Part shown: positions 7,671-14,296 of the stretch, piece after piece | Layout: each line of letters begins with the position of its first letter | Numbering within the stretch: the stretch's first letter is position 1 | Assembly (NCBI GenBank): GCA_027310845.1 | Contig: DAIDAB010000028.1 | Span: 1 to 16,566, forward strand | DNA length: 16,566 bases | Direction of reading: 5' to 3' | DNA from: a bacterium | GTDB lineage: Archaea; Thermoproteota; Nitrososphaeria; Nitrososphaerales; CADDZS01 | Notes under the pieces: model-generated | What the model was told of the DNA's origin: nothing | The model's input: only the letters and a program-made list of their open reading frames with translations | Databases searched by the model: none | Made by a program: the position numbers and the translations under genes

Positions 7671-7790
7671 AAGCTTTCACTCGACTAAGTACAGTAGTTC
7701 TTTTTTCGATTTGAAGACAAGCCGCAAAGAATTCGCGACCATAAATCTGTTTAAAAGGATGCGAAATGACTTACGGAACGCTGACTCGCT
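7671..7790. promoter_or_regulatory. Divergent promoter region, dinB / UPF0182 gene
   Basis: 120 bp between two divergent TTG starts. On the plus strand TTTAAAA at 7750-7756 is a good archaeal TATA candidate. Transcription would begin near 7778, giving a leader of about 10 nt before the UPF0182 start. On the minus strand ATTTATGG (about 7739-7746) is a weaker candidate for dinB, with a leader of about 45 nt. Confidence 0.45.
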
Positions 7791-10685
7791 TTGCAAGGTG
7801 GGGGTTCTGACTTTCCTGGCTCGCAGGTTCCAATCCGGCCGCGAAGACACCTTCTACCATACTTCATACTTGCGATTATCTTGGTGGTCATAGGGTTCAT
7901 CGGAGCAAACATTTGGCTACGGTGGACGATTCTAGAGTACATGTATTCTTCAAAGGCCGGGCTCGATTGGTTTTCTATCAATTTCTACGGAGGGCTGACC
8001 TTTATCGTAGGTGCTGTACTTGCACTGCTCTTTCTGAATCCAAATCCTCGTAGGAGCGACATATTTGAGGCGTTCAACGCCCTCATGGGCCTGCAATACA
8101 GGGCACCATACTTTGGGAGTTATGGCAATCAACCTCCGCAAAGGAGGATCAGGCCGATGTACATACGCCCGAGCAGAATTCTTTGGGGCTTTTGGCAGAT
8201 AGTCAAATGGGTGATTCTGTTTGCTCTTTTTTCTGCGAACAATGGTTTCCCAGGGTTTGGAAACATCACAATTGTGCTGGACATGGCACTTCATGGGTAT
8301 GGCAATTGGGCTCTCGTACCTAGGATAATCGGTCTTCCTCTTTACCCAGCTAGTGGCAGCGAAATAATCTCCCTTCTGCCTACTATGGAGATCCAATTCC
8401 AGCTTATAGTCTACTTTTTGAATGTGCTCATGACAGTAATCGCAATCAGATTCTTCTTAAAGATAATTAGAGATGTGGTGATTAGAGCAGGAGACAAGTG
8501 GATTAGAGACATATTTGTCCTTTTGAGCGCCGTGGCGTTTTCGGTCCTAATTGGCATCCCTTATTGGGGAATGGATATCACGATCCCTTACGATTTTGGG
8601 GCAGTTGTTACCGTGTTCGTCGCCTTTGTCGTCCTATCGCTCTTTTTCCATTTCAAGTCGACCCGCGAGACTATTCCACTAGCACAAAGGCGGCGGATGG
8701 GAATTGTGGCTGCGACTATAATAATCATTGGAATTCTGATTTTCAACGTAGGCGCGATCACCTTCTACAAGCTGAACTGGAACAACAACTGGCAGCAGTA
8801 CGAGTGGCAACCTCTGACCCAGAAACAGATTCAAGTGACTCGTTATACTGCTGGAATACAGAACATGTCTTATAGCCCGATAACCAATCTTCCTTCAGGA
8901 AACGCGACGGAGACAGTCTCTCTGATACGTCAATGGGATGCCAATGCCTCCTTAACTCAAAGCGAAAATAGAATAGGGGTTAACTGGCTACAGGCAGTGC
9001 CTTCGGGGCCTGAGATTGTATACGTTTACAATCACGAATACTGGGTCACTCCGACTACGTTCAATTATCCAAATCCAAACGATTGGATTGCGACACACTT
9101 GATTTACACTTACTCTTCCAAGATTATTGTGATGGATTCGCACACTGGTGATTTCGTCAATGCAACACAGGCCTTCAGGCTCACACAACAACCTCTGATG
9201 TACTATGGCGAAGGATTCACAAACGATGTTTACGTCAATGTGAACAACGAACCTCAGGCCTTTAACAATGTGAACTACACTGGGCAGCCTGACTATAATC
9301 TCTGCGGAGCTCAACGCGCTCTCTGGTTTCTATCGCAAGCACAGGTAGGTTTTGCTCTCACTCCCCCTCAGAATTGTATCAACATGTTAACACAGAGGGA
9401 TATCTTCCAGAGAGTGCAGAATGTACTCATCTCTGGTCTTGCCATGGATAGCTCGGCATACTTGGTTACAGACTCTGGGGCAGGTGGAAACAACCTTTAC
9501 TACGCGGTGCAAGTCTATGTTGACTATCCAATTCACACAGGATTCTCGTATGCACTCCCTGGATATGGAAATACACCCTACATGAGATTTTTCGGGGTCG
9601 TTCTCGTGAACATAGCAAATGGCTCAATGCAGGGATACACCGTTGCTCAAAATGATGGATTTCTTTCGTCATTCTACAAGCAGTACTATCCAACATGGGG
9701 TCAGGCTCCTGCTTGGTTGCAAGCCCAGCTCAGGTATCCTGAGCAGCTACTCGGAAACCAGAATAATCTGAACGGACCAGGACAGCTTGATGTAGATTTC
9801 ATGTTGCATGTTCAGAATCCCAGTGTTTGGAGATCGGGCTCAGACTTTTTTGAAAGACCACTAAGCACTGAACTTCTATACATTCCATTTGTCCAAGGCA
9901 ATAATGTTTCATTCACAGCAGTGCAGCTGGTGGAATTCGCCGCTTCTCCTGGAAAGAATCTAGCAGGATTGTACGTAACCTATGGCGGTGATCAACTGGG
10001 TCAGATGGCTCTGTACCAATCAAACTCGACGACGGTTGTGACTCCATTCTTAGGTCCATCGGCGGCTTTGAACGCGTTCACTTCTGATCAGACCACGAAG
10101 ACTGCATTAACACTTACGGGCGCAAAACCTGGTAACATACTGCTCTACCCGGTCAACGGACATTTGTACTATTTCATACCTGCCTACATATACCCATCTG
10201 CCAATGCTGCTGGTGCAAGCGTTGTCACAAAAAACCCATTCATCGATGTCATTGACGCGCAAAACCCTAGTGCCCCAGTCCTATTTGTGAACACATCTTC
10301 GCCGCTAGATCAGACAATGGGACTCATCAGTAAGCCAGTGACAAGCAATCCTGATCTCAGGCTTCAATATGTGTCGAACCTTTTCACCTCTCAGGGACTT
10401 GCTCTTTCGAATATAACAGCCGAGCCTAGTACTACATTTCTGAACACCGTTGGAAATGATCAGTACACTACGGATCCTCAGAATGCGAGTGCGACGCAAT
10501 TTGTAAACTCGTTCATTAGTTCGTATGTGAAAAACACGACTCTCACTGGAGGACACTTTGCTTTCAACGAAGTATTCTACTGGACTCCTAGCGCCGGCAC
10601 AATAGACTTCGGCATCGTAGTCGCAGATCCTAGTGCGCCTGGAATAACTGAGCTTTATTACATTTCGCTGTTTGTTGGTCAGTGA
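7791..10685 (+). CDS. UPF0182 family large membrane protein
   Basis: A 964-residue protein with seven predicted membrane segments in its first third (about 22-42, 60-82, 134-150, 203-222, 241-259, 268-287, 304-324). A domain of some 640 residues follows and is probably extracytoplasmic. This layout and length are those of UPF0182 (PF03699). Several family stretches are recognisable: the post-membrane WQPLTQKQIQVTRYTAGI, YYGEGFTNDVYV, LRYPEQLLGNQ, W-R-x-G, and GNILLYPVNGHLYYFIPAYI near the C-terminus. The function of the family is not established. Start is TTG at 7791; an in-frame TGA at 7782 blocks extension and TM1 begins shortly after. Asn-x-Thr/Ser sites are frequent in the outer domain, which would suit an archaeal surface protein. 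A small membrane-anchored protein follows directly. Confidence 0.88.
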   Translation: MQGGGSDFPGSQVPIRPRRHLLPYFILAIILVVIGFIGANIWLRWTILEYMYSSKAGLDWFSINFYGGLTFIVGAVLALLFLNPNPRRSDIFEAFNALMGLQYRAPYFGSYGNQPPQRRIRPMYIRPSRILWGFWQIVKWVILFALFSANNGFPGFGNITIVLDMALHGYGNWALVPRIIGLPLYPASGSEIISLLPTMEIQFQLIVYFLNVLMTVIAIRFFLKIIRDVVIRAGDKWIRDIFVLLSAVAFSVLIGIPYWGMDITIPYDFGAVVTVFVAFVVLSLFFHFKSTRETIPLAQRRRMGIVAATIIIIGILIFNVGAITFYKLNWNNNWQQYEWQPLTQKQIQVTRYTAGIQNMSYSPITNLPSGNATETVSLIRQWDANASLTQSENRIGVNWLQAVPSGPEIVYVYNHEYWVTPTTFNYPNPNDWIATHLIYTYSSKIIVMDSHTGDFVNATQAFRLTQQPLMYYGEGFTNDVYVNVNNEPQAFNNVNYTGQPDYNLCGAQRALWFLSQAQVGFALTPPQNCINMLTQRDIFQRVQNVLISGLAMDSSAYLVTDSGAGGNNLYYAVQVYVDYPIHTGFSYALPGYGNTPYMRFFGVVLVNIANGSMQGYTVAQNDGFLSSFYKQYYPTWGQAPAWLQAQLRYPEQLLGNQNNLNGPGQLDVDFMLHVQNPSVWRSGSDFFERPLSTELLYIPFVQGNNVSFTAVQLVEFAASPGKNLAGLYVTYGGDQLGQMALYQSNSTTVVTPFLGPSAALNAFTSDQTTKTALTLTGAKPGNILLYPVNGHLYYFIPAYIYPSANAAGASVVTKNPFIDVIDAQNPSAPVLFVNTSSPLDQTMGLISKPVTSNPDLRLQYVSNLFTSQGLALSNITAEPSTTFLNTVGNDQYTTDPQNASATQFVNSFISSYVKNTTLTGGHFAFNEVFYWTPSAGTIDFGIVVADPSAPGITELYYISLFVGQ

Positions 10686-10695
10686 TCTCCTCTCC

Positions 10696-10992
10696 ATGTC
10701 GAGTTCAGAAGAGCGGTTTAGAGCATGGGCGAGATCACGTTCAATTACAGGGGCGTACTATGTTCGAGATCATAGGTTTGAAAAGATGTCAGACGGCACA
10801 ATAAACGTAGACCGAGGATCTTTTGAACTTGAGGAGGCAGAAGAGATTGCTGAGATGCTCCTTTCCTCTAATCCTATTTCTCACTTGGGCGCCCAAGTTG
10901 CAATTTGGGAGAAGAATGGCGGACTTCTAAAGATGGTGCTCGTAGCTGCAATAATTCTGCTTATAATAGTGGTTATCATTGTAAGGCGATAA
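10696..10992 (+). CDS. Small protein with a single C-terminal membrane anchor
   Basis: I do not recognise a family. The 98-residue product has a charged soluble part (about 75 residues, including a Glu-rich stretch, FELEEAEEIAEML). A single hydrophobic helix of about 17 residues follows (MVLVAAIILLIIVVIIV), ending in RR: a tail-anchor layout with the N-terminus predicted in the cytoplasm. The ATG at 10696 lies 10 bp after the UPF0182 stop. An in-frame TTG at 10672 would overlap that gene by 14 bp and is less likely. The spacing implies co-transcription with the UPF0182 gene, so it may be a partner or regulator of that protein. This is inference from context only. No catalytic motif or cysteine is seen. 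Confidence 0.65.
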   Translation: MSSSEERFRAWARSRSITGAYYVRDHRFEKMSDGTINVDRGSFELEEAEEIAEMLLSSNPISHLGAQVAIWEKNGGLLKMVLVAAIILLIIVVIIVRR

Positions 10993-11009
10993 TCGAAGGA
11001 GAAGCGCCA

Positions 11010-11017
11010 CTTAATAC
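11010..11017 (+). promoter_or_regulatory. TATA-like element of pyrH
   Basis: CTTAATAC is centred about 31 bp before the pyrH ATG. With the usual archaeal TATA-to-start distance, transcription would begin at about 11038-11045, giving a leaderless or nearly leaderless mRNA. This fits the absence of a Shine-Dalgarno sequence before the ATG. Confidence 0.45.
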
Positions 11018-11044
11018 TCTCAGAAATTTCGCGAGTTCAAAGAC

Positions 11045-11755
11045 ATGGCCAAGACGAACAAAAAACACATCTACGTCATTAAGCTCTCTGGTAGCCTTTT
11101 CTTTTCCCAGGAATTCAAAAAAGCGGCAGCAACATTTTCATCCACTGTAAAGGAAAGTATGATCACTGCGCTAGTCTTGGTAGCAGGAGGCGGACCAACC
11201 GCCAGGACTTATATTGAAGCGGACAAGCATCTTGAGGCTGACCAATCAAGCCAGGATGAAATTGGGATTGCCATCTCAAGACTCAACGCAGCCGTCCTAA
11301 TTCAGACTCTCGGCAAATCTGCATTTCCCAGCGTCCCGAGCAGTCTGACGGAAATAGTAGATGCGATTGAAATCAATCGAAGAAAAGCCACGGAGAGGAT
11401 TATTGTCTGCGGGGGCCTACATCCAGGACAGAGCACAAACGCCGTTGCAGCTTTGATCGCTGAGAAGACACACGCAATGAAATTCATAAACGCGACCGAT
11501 GTTGACGCAGTCTACGACAAAGATCCGCGAAAATTCAAAAGTGCCAAGAAGCTCTCCTTGGTCTCAGTGAGGCAGCTGGCCGAGATACTTGGTGGCGAAT
11601 CGGTGCAAGCCGGAGCCTATGACCTGATGGATCCAGTCGCCCTCAAGATAATTGCAAGATCTAGGATTCCAACGTCCATCGTGAAATGCGAATCAAAGGT
11701 TCTCGAAAGAATCCTCAAGGGGCAGAAGTATCAGGGAACGAGAATTACTTTTTGA
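11045..11755 (+). CDS. pyrH: Uridylate kinase (UMP kinase)
   Basis: Phosphorylates UMP to UDP in pyrimidine nucleotide synthesis (amino acid kinase fold). In 236 residues the archaeal UMP-kinase landmarks appear in order: K13-L-S-G-S phosphate loop, AGGGPTAR (47-54), DEIGIAISRLNAAVL (71-85), GGLHPGQSTNAVAALIAE (123-140, the UMP/phosphate region; many relatives have GGTEPGHTTD), and NATDVDAVYDKDP (149-161, nucleotide binding). The length is slightly above the roughly 225 residues usual for archaeal forms, owing to a short polar N-terminus. The start is ATG at 11045, with a TATA-like element at the leaderless distance. It lies 52 bp after the membrane-anchored protein gene and is followed by an inverted repeat across its stop codon and 183 bp without a confirmed gene. 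Confidence 0.93.
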   Translation: MAKTNKKHIYVIKLSGSLFFSQEFKKAAATFSSTVKESMITALVLVAGGGPTARTYIEADKHLEADQSSQDEIGIAISRLNAAVLIQTLGKSAFPSVPSSLTEIVDAIEINRRKATERIIVCGGLHPGQSTNAVAALIAEKTHAMKFINATDVDAVYDKDPRKFKSAKKLSLVSVRQLAEILGGESVQAGAYDLMDPVALKIIARSRIPTSIVKCESKVLERILKGQKYQGTRITF

Positions 11756-11774
11756 TTCCGCATGCGAATCAAAA
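11750..11774 (+). terminator. Perfect 9-bp inverted repeat across the pyrH stop codon
   Basis: TTTTGATTC, a 7-nt spacer (itself containing GCATGC), then GAATCAAAA. The arms are exact complements and include the TGA stop of pyrH. It may act as a 3' end signal or mRNA-stabilising hairpin of pyrH, or as an operator. The stem is AT-rich and no long T-run follows, so an intrinsic terminator of bacterial type is not implied. Confidence 0.4.
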
Positions 11775-11806
11775 TAATTGGTCTAATTGCAACAGCGGGT
11801 AGGAAC

Positions 11807-11815
11807 ATTAAATAA
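11807..11815 (+). promoter_or_regulatory. TATA-like element upstream of the glutamate synthase genes
   Basis: ATTAAATAA, the best TATA match in the pyrH-gltB gap. The expected transcription start is about 11837-11842, just at the TTG of the small leader ORF and roughly 100 nt before the gltB GTG. Confidence 0.45.
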
Positions 11816-11840
11816 CTTTCAAACTCGAATTTTCGACAAT

Positions 11841-11942
11841 TTGCCTCAAAAGATGCGCGAGGTTGCCATCTACTCGTTCGCGAAGGGCAGGAATGTCATT
11901 CGTGCATTTTCACTTTTGCATTTGCGAACTGTTGGAGAGTGA
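11841..11942 (+). CDS. Possible leader ORF overlapping the gltB start
   Basis: A 33-codon frame from TTG 11841 (or 29 codons from ATG 11853) to TGA at 11940-11942. The stop overlaps the GTG start of the synthase gene in a GTGA arrangement, typical of translationally coupled genes. The peptide is basic and aliphatic (from the ATG: MREVAIYSFAKGRNV, then IRAFSLLHLRTVGE). It resembles nothing I know and has no run of Glu or Gln codons, so a classical attenuator is not supported. The predicted transcription start falls almost on the TTG, so it could be read as a leaderless ORF. It may equally be chance. Confidence 0.35.
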   Translation: MPQKMREVAIYSFAKGRNVIRAFSLLHLRTVGE

Positions 11943-14296
11943 AACACATTTCCCTAATCACGAAAGAACGAAACGAAATAACGTCTTACCTTCCGCTACC
12001 CCCTTCGCGCTCTAAGGAATTTTGGACAAAGTGGAAAATCCAGCACATCAGACAGCTATCCCAGACAGGGCATTCGACAAACGAGCTGTTCATCCCCACA
12101 TCTGAAAGAACAACCAGAGTACTTGACAGAGTGTCACTTCGACAAAGCGCAGTCGGATCTAGGACTGTAAGCACAGAAGTTTCTTTTGCATCTGATTCGA
12201 AAATAAGACTCACTTCACCGCTTTATCTAGGAGACATGTCATTTGGCGCCTTATCTGGCATTCCCAATATTGCGATAGCAAAAGCCGCAGAAATCACAGG
12301 TGTCATGGCAGGAACAGGCGAGGGCGGATTGCTCAATGAAATCGCTGATTGCTTGCGCATAACCGTGCAATGGGCTTCCGCAAGATTCGGCGTCGATATG
12401 TCAACTCTCACGCGGGGGCAAGGAGTAGTGATAAAAATTGGTCAGGGAGCTAAACCAGGAATTGGTGGACACCTTCCGGGAGTCAAAGTCACTCAGCCGA
12501 TCTCGGAGACTCGAAGGATTCCTATTGGAAAGGATGCCATATCTCCTGCTCCCCATCACGATATCTATTCGATTGAAGATCTAGGGCAAAGGATACTTGC
12601 GCTCAGGGAGGCAACAGGTAAACCAGTTTTTGTCAAAGTGGGCGCGACGAACTACATTCCATTCATTGCCTCTGGAGTGGCTAGGATGGGCGCATCTGGA
12701 ATCATAATTGATGGTGCTGGCGCCGGAACCGGAGCTGCACCTTCAGTAATCAAGAACAATGTTGGGATACCCATCGAGTTCGCAGTGGCTTCGGTGGATT
12801 CGATACTCAGAAGGGAGGGCCTACGCGAGGGGTTCACAGTAATTGCAGCTGGAAGAGTCAGCACTCCGGAGGATTCTGTTAAACTCGTTGCGCTGGGCGC
12901 AGATATTACAAGCCTTGGCACCGCTGCTCTGATGGCGCTCGGATGCCTGATGGTACACAAGTGCCATCTTGGCTATTGCCCTGCGGTGCTGACGAACAAG
13001 ATATCTCCAAATCAAGTGAAGGTCCTTTCACTTAAGCAGTCGGTCAACTGGCTAGTCAATCTCGTAAATGGATGGACAGAGGAAATGAAATTGCTCTTGA
13101 AGCTTGCAGGAGTCTCCAGTGTCAAAGATCTGGTTGGAAGACGAGACTTGCTTGAAGGTTTCCCTTCTCTGAATCATGAGTCCCTGTCTATTCTAGGCCT
13201 CGAATCTACAGTGAGAAAGACTACCGGCGGACCTGGCTTCCAATTTTCTGGTCTAGAAAAAAGCGACCAATCTAAGATCTGGAGCGCCCCGAGAGTCATG
13301 ATGCTTCGTGAGATGGCTGGGACAATAGGCAAAGCTCCAGGAGAGGCAGAAATCTCGAGCATGGGAACAACCTCACCTCCATTTGTCGAGGAGCCTGTCA
13401 GGATTTCCGACTGGCTTGTGTCAGATGGCGCCCAGGTTACAAGGCCGAGTATAGATCCGTACAGGGAAGAGATAGAGGTCTCGACATATTTGGCGGACAG
13501 TGAACTCAGACTTTCTTCCCCATTCTATTTCTCAAACCTGCCTGAAGACCTGCCTTCAAACGTCATAACAGTTCTTGCTAGGACTGCGGCGAGCATGGGT
13601 TTGATCATGGAGCTCAAGAAGCAACCCGAAAACAAAGATGAGTCGCAAAGGCACTCACGACGCATTGTCTCGCACATAAGTCACTCGAGCGTCGGGAAGC
13701 TCAGGTTCGTGAATTTGGTTGACGCATCGACGAATTCAACAAAAATATTGATTAGAAGGAAAAAGCAAGAAGGAGGCATTTTGTTTTTGAAATGCCCGAG
13801 CTCCGTAGATGCATTTCGAAGAGCTGTGAAGATTTCGGACTTTCCGTATTTTTCAGGAATAATACTTGACGAAGACGAAGAAGGAAGCGACGCCCCTCTT
13901 GAGTGTGTGCTGCCCCCTGCCGACAAGCAGTTAAAAGATCTGAACATTAGATCTAGATTTAACTTGATGGCCCAGGGTAGCTCGATTCGTGGATCAGACG
14001 ACGTGTTCAAACTGCTTGCATTGGGTGCAGATTGCGTTGGATTCGGAAAAGCAGCTCTTCTCGCAATTGGATACGAAGAAGGAGATCAGGAGATCGTATT
14101 CGATACTCAAAAATCGACTGAGCGGCTTGAGAACTTTGTGCTTGCGACTCAGAAAGATATCAAGCTTCTGGCAGGCGCGGCAGGTGTAAGCAGTGTTAGC
14201 TCGACACTAGTAGGCAACAGAGAACTACTCAGGTCAGTCGACCTTGATCCAGTCATTCGCAAGAAACTGGGAGTCAAACCAGCGGGTGAATTCTAG
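11939..14296 (+). CDS. gltB: Glutamate synthase FMN/Fe-S domain subunit, with degenerate second copy
   Basis: Synthase half of glutamate synthase, which converts ammonia from glutamine plus 2-oxoglutarate to glutamate. Residues 24-420 form the FMN TIM barrel. They carry LTSPLYLGDMSFGALS (91-106), the glycine-rich FMN-site stretch DGAGAGTGAAPS (258-269), AAGRVSTPEDSVKLVALGAD (303-322), and the [3Fe-4S] cysteines C336, C342 and C347 in the usual C-x5-C-x4-C spacing. Residues 443-785 resemble a second, eroded copy: LRLSSPFYFSNL (523-534), DDVFKLLALGAD (687-698), AGVSSV (748-753), GNRELL (759-764). It lacks the cysteines and glycine-rich site. The N-terminus has no ferredoxin cysteines. Start is GTG at 11939: no ATG, GTG or TTG lies in frame for at least 100 nt upstream, and the first internal Met is residue 100. 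The glutaminase/GXGXG gene overlaps its end. Confidence 0.88.
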   Translation: MKHISLITKERNEITSYLPLPPSRSKEFWTKWKIQHIRQLSQTGHSTNELFIPTSERTTRVLDRVSLRQSAVGSRTVSTEVSFASDSKIRLTSPLYLGDMSFGALSGIPNIAIAKAAEITGVMAGTGEGGLLNEIADCLRITVQWASARFGVDMSTLTRGQGVVIKIGQGAKPGIGGHLPGVKVTQPISETRRIPIGKDAISPAPHHDIYSIEDLGQRILALREATGKPVFVKVGATNYIPFIASGVARMGASGIIIDGAGAGTGAAPSVIKNNVGIPIEFAVASVDSILRREGLREGFTVIAAGRVSTPEDSVKLVALGADITSLGTAALMALGCLMVHKCHLGYCPAVLTNKISPNQVKVLSLKQSVNWLVNLVNGWTEEMKLLLKLAGVSSVKDLVGRRDLLEGFPSLNHESLSILGLESTVRKTTGGPGFQFSGLEKSDQSKIWSAPRVMMLREMAGTIGKAPGEAEISSMGTTSPPFVEEPVRISDWLVSDGAQVTRPSIDPYREEIEVSTYLADSELRLSSPFYFSNLPEDLPSNVITVLARTAASMGLIMELKKQPENKDESQRHSRRIVSHISHSSVGKLRFVNLVDASTNSTKILIRRKKQEGGILFLKCPSSVDAFRRAVKISDFPYFSGIILDEDEEGSDAPLECVLPPADKQLKDLNIRSRFNLMAQGSSIRGSDDVFKLLALGADCVGFGKAALLAIGYEEGDQEIVFDTQKSTERLENFVLATQKDIKLLAGAAGVSSVSSTLVGNRELLRSVDLDPVIRKKLGVKPAGEF

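Noticed and set aside
7823..7839. T-arm-like sequence (GCAGG-TTCCAAT-CCGGC), possibly a tRNA 3' half or attachment site
   Set aside because: One stem mismatch, a pyrimidine at the conserved purine position, no matching 5' acceptor strand or anticodon arm upstream, and it lies inside the UPF0182 coding start.
10305..10697. Minus-strand 130-codon ORF antisense to the end of the UPF0182 gene
   Set aside because: Arg/Ser-rich antisense shadow of a gene with clear family motifs to its C-terminus.
14244..14285. TTG at 14244 as start of the glutaminase-GXGXG gene
   Set aside because: It would overlap the upstream gene by 53 bp and only lengthen a propeptide that must be removed; GTG 14286 or TTG 14301 fit better, though 14244 is not excluded.
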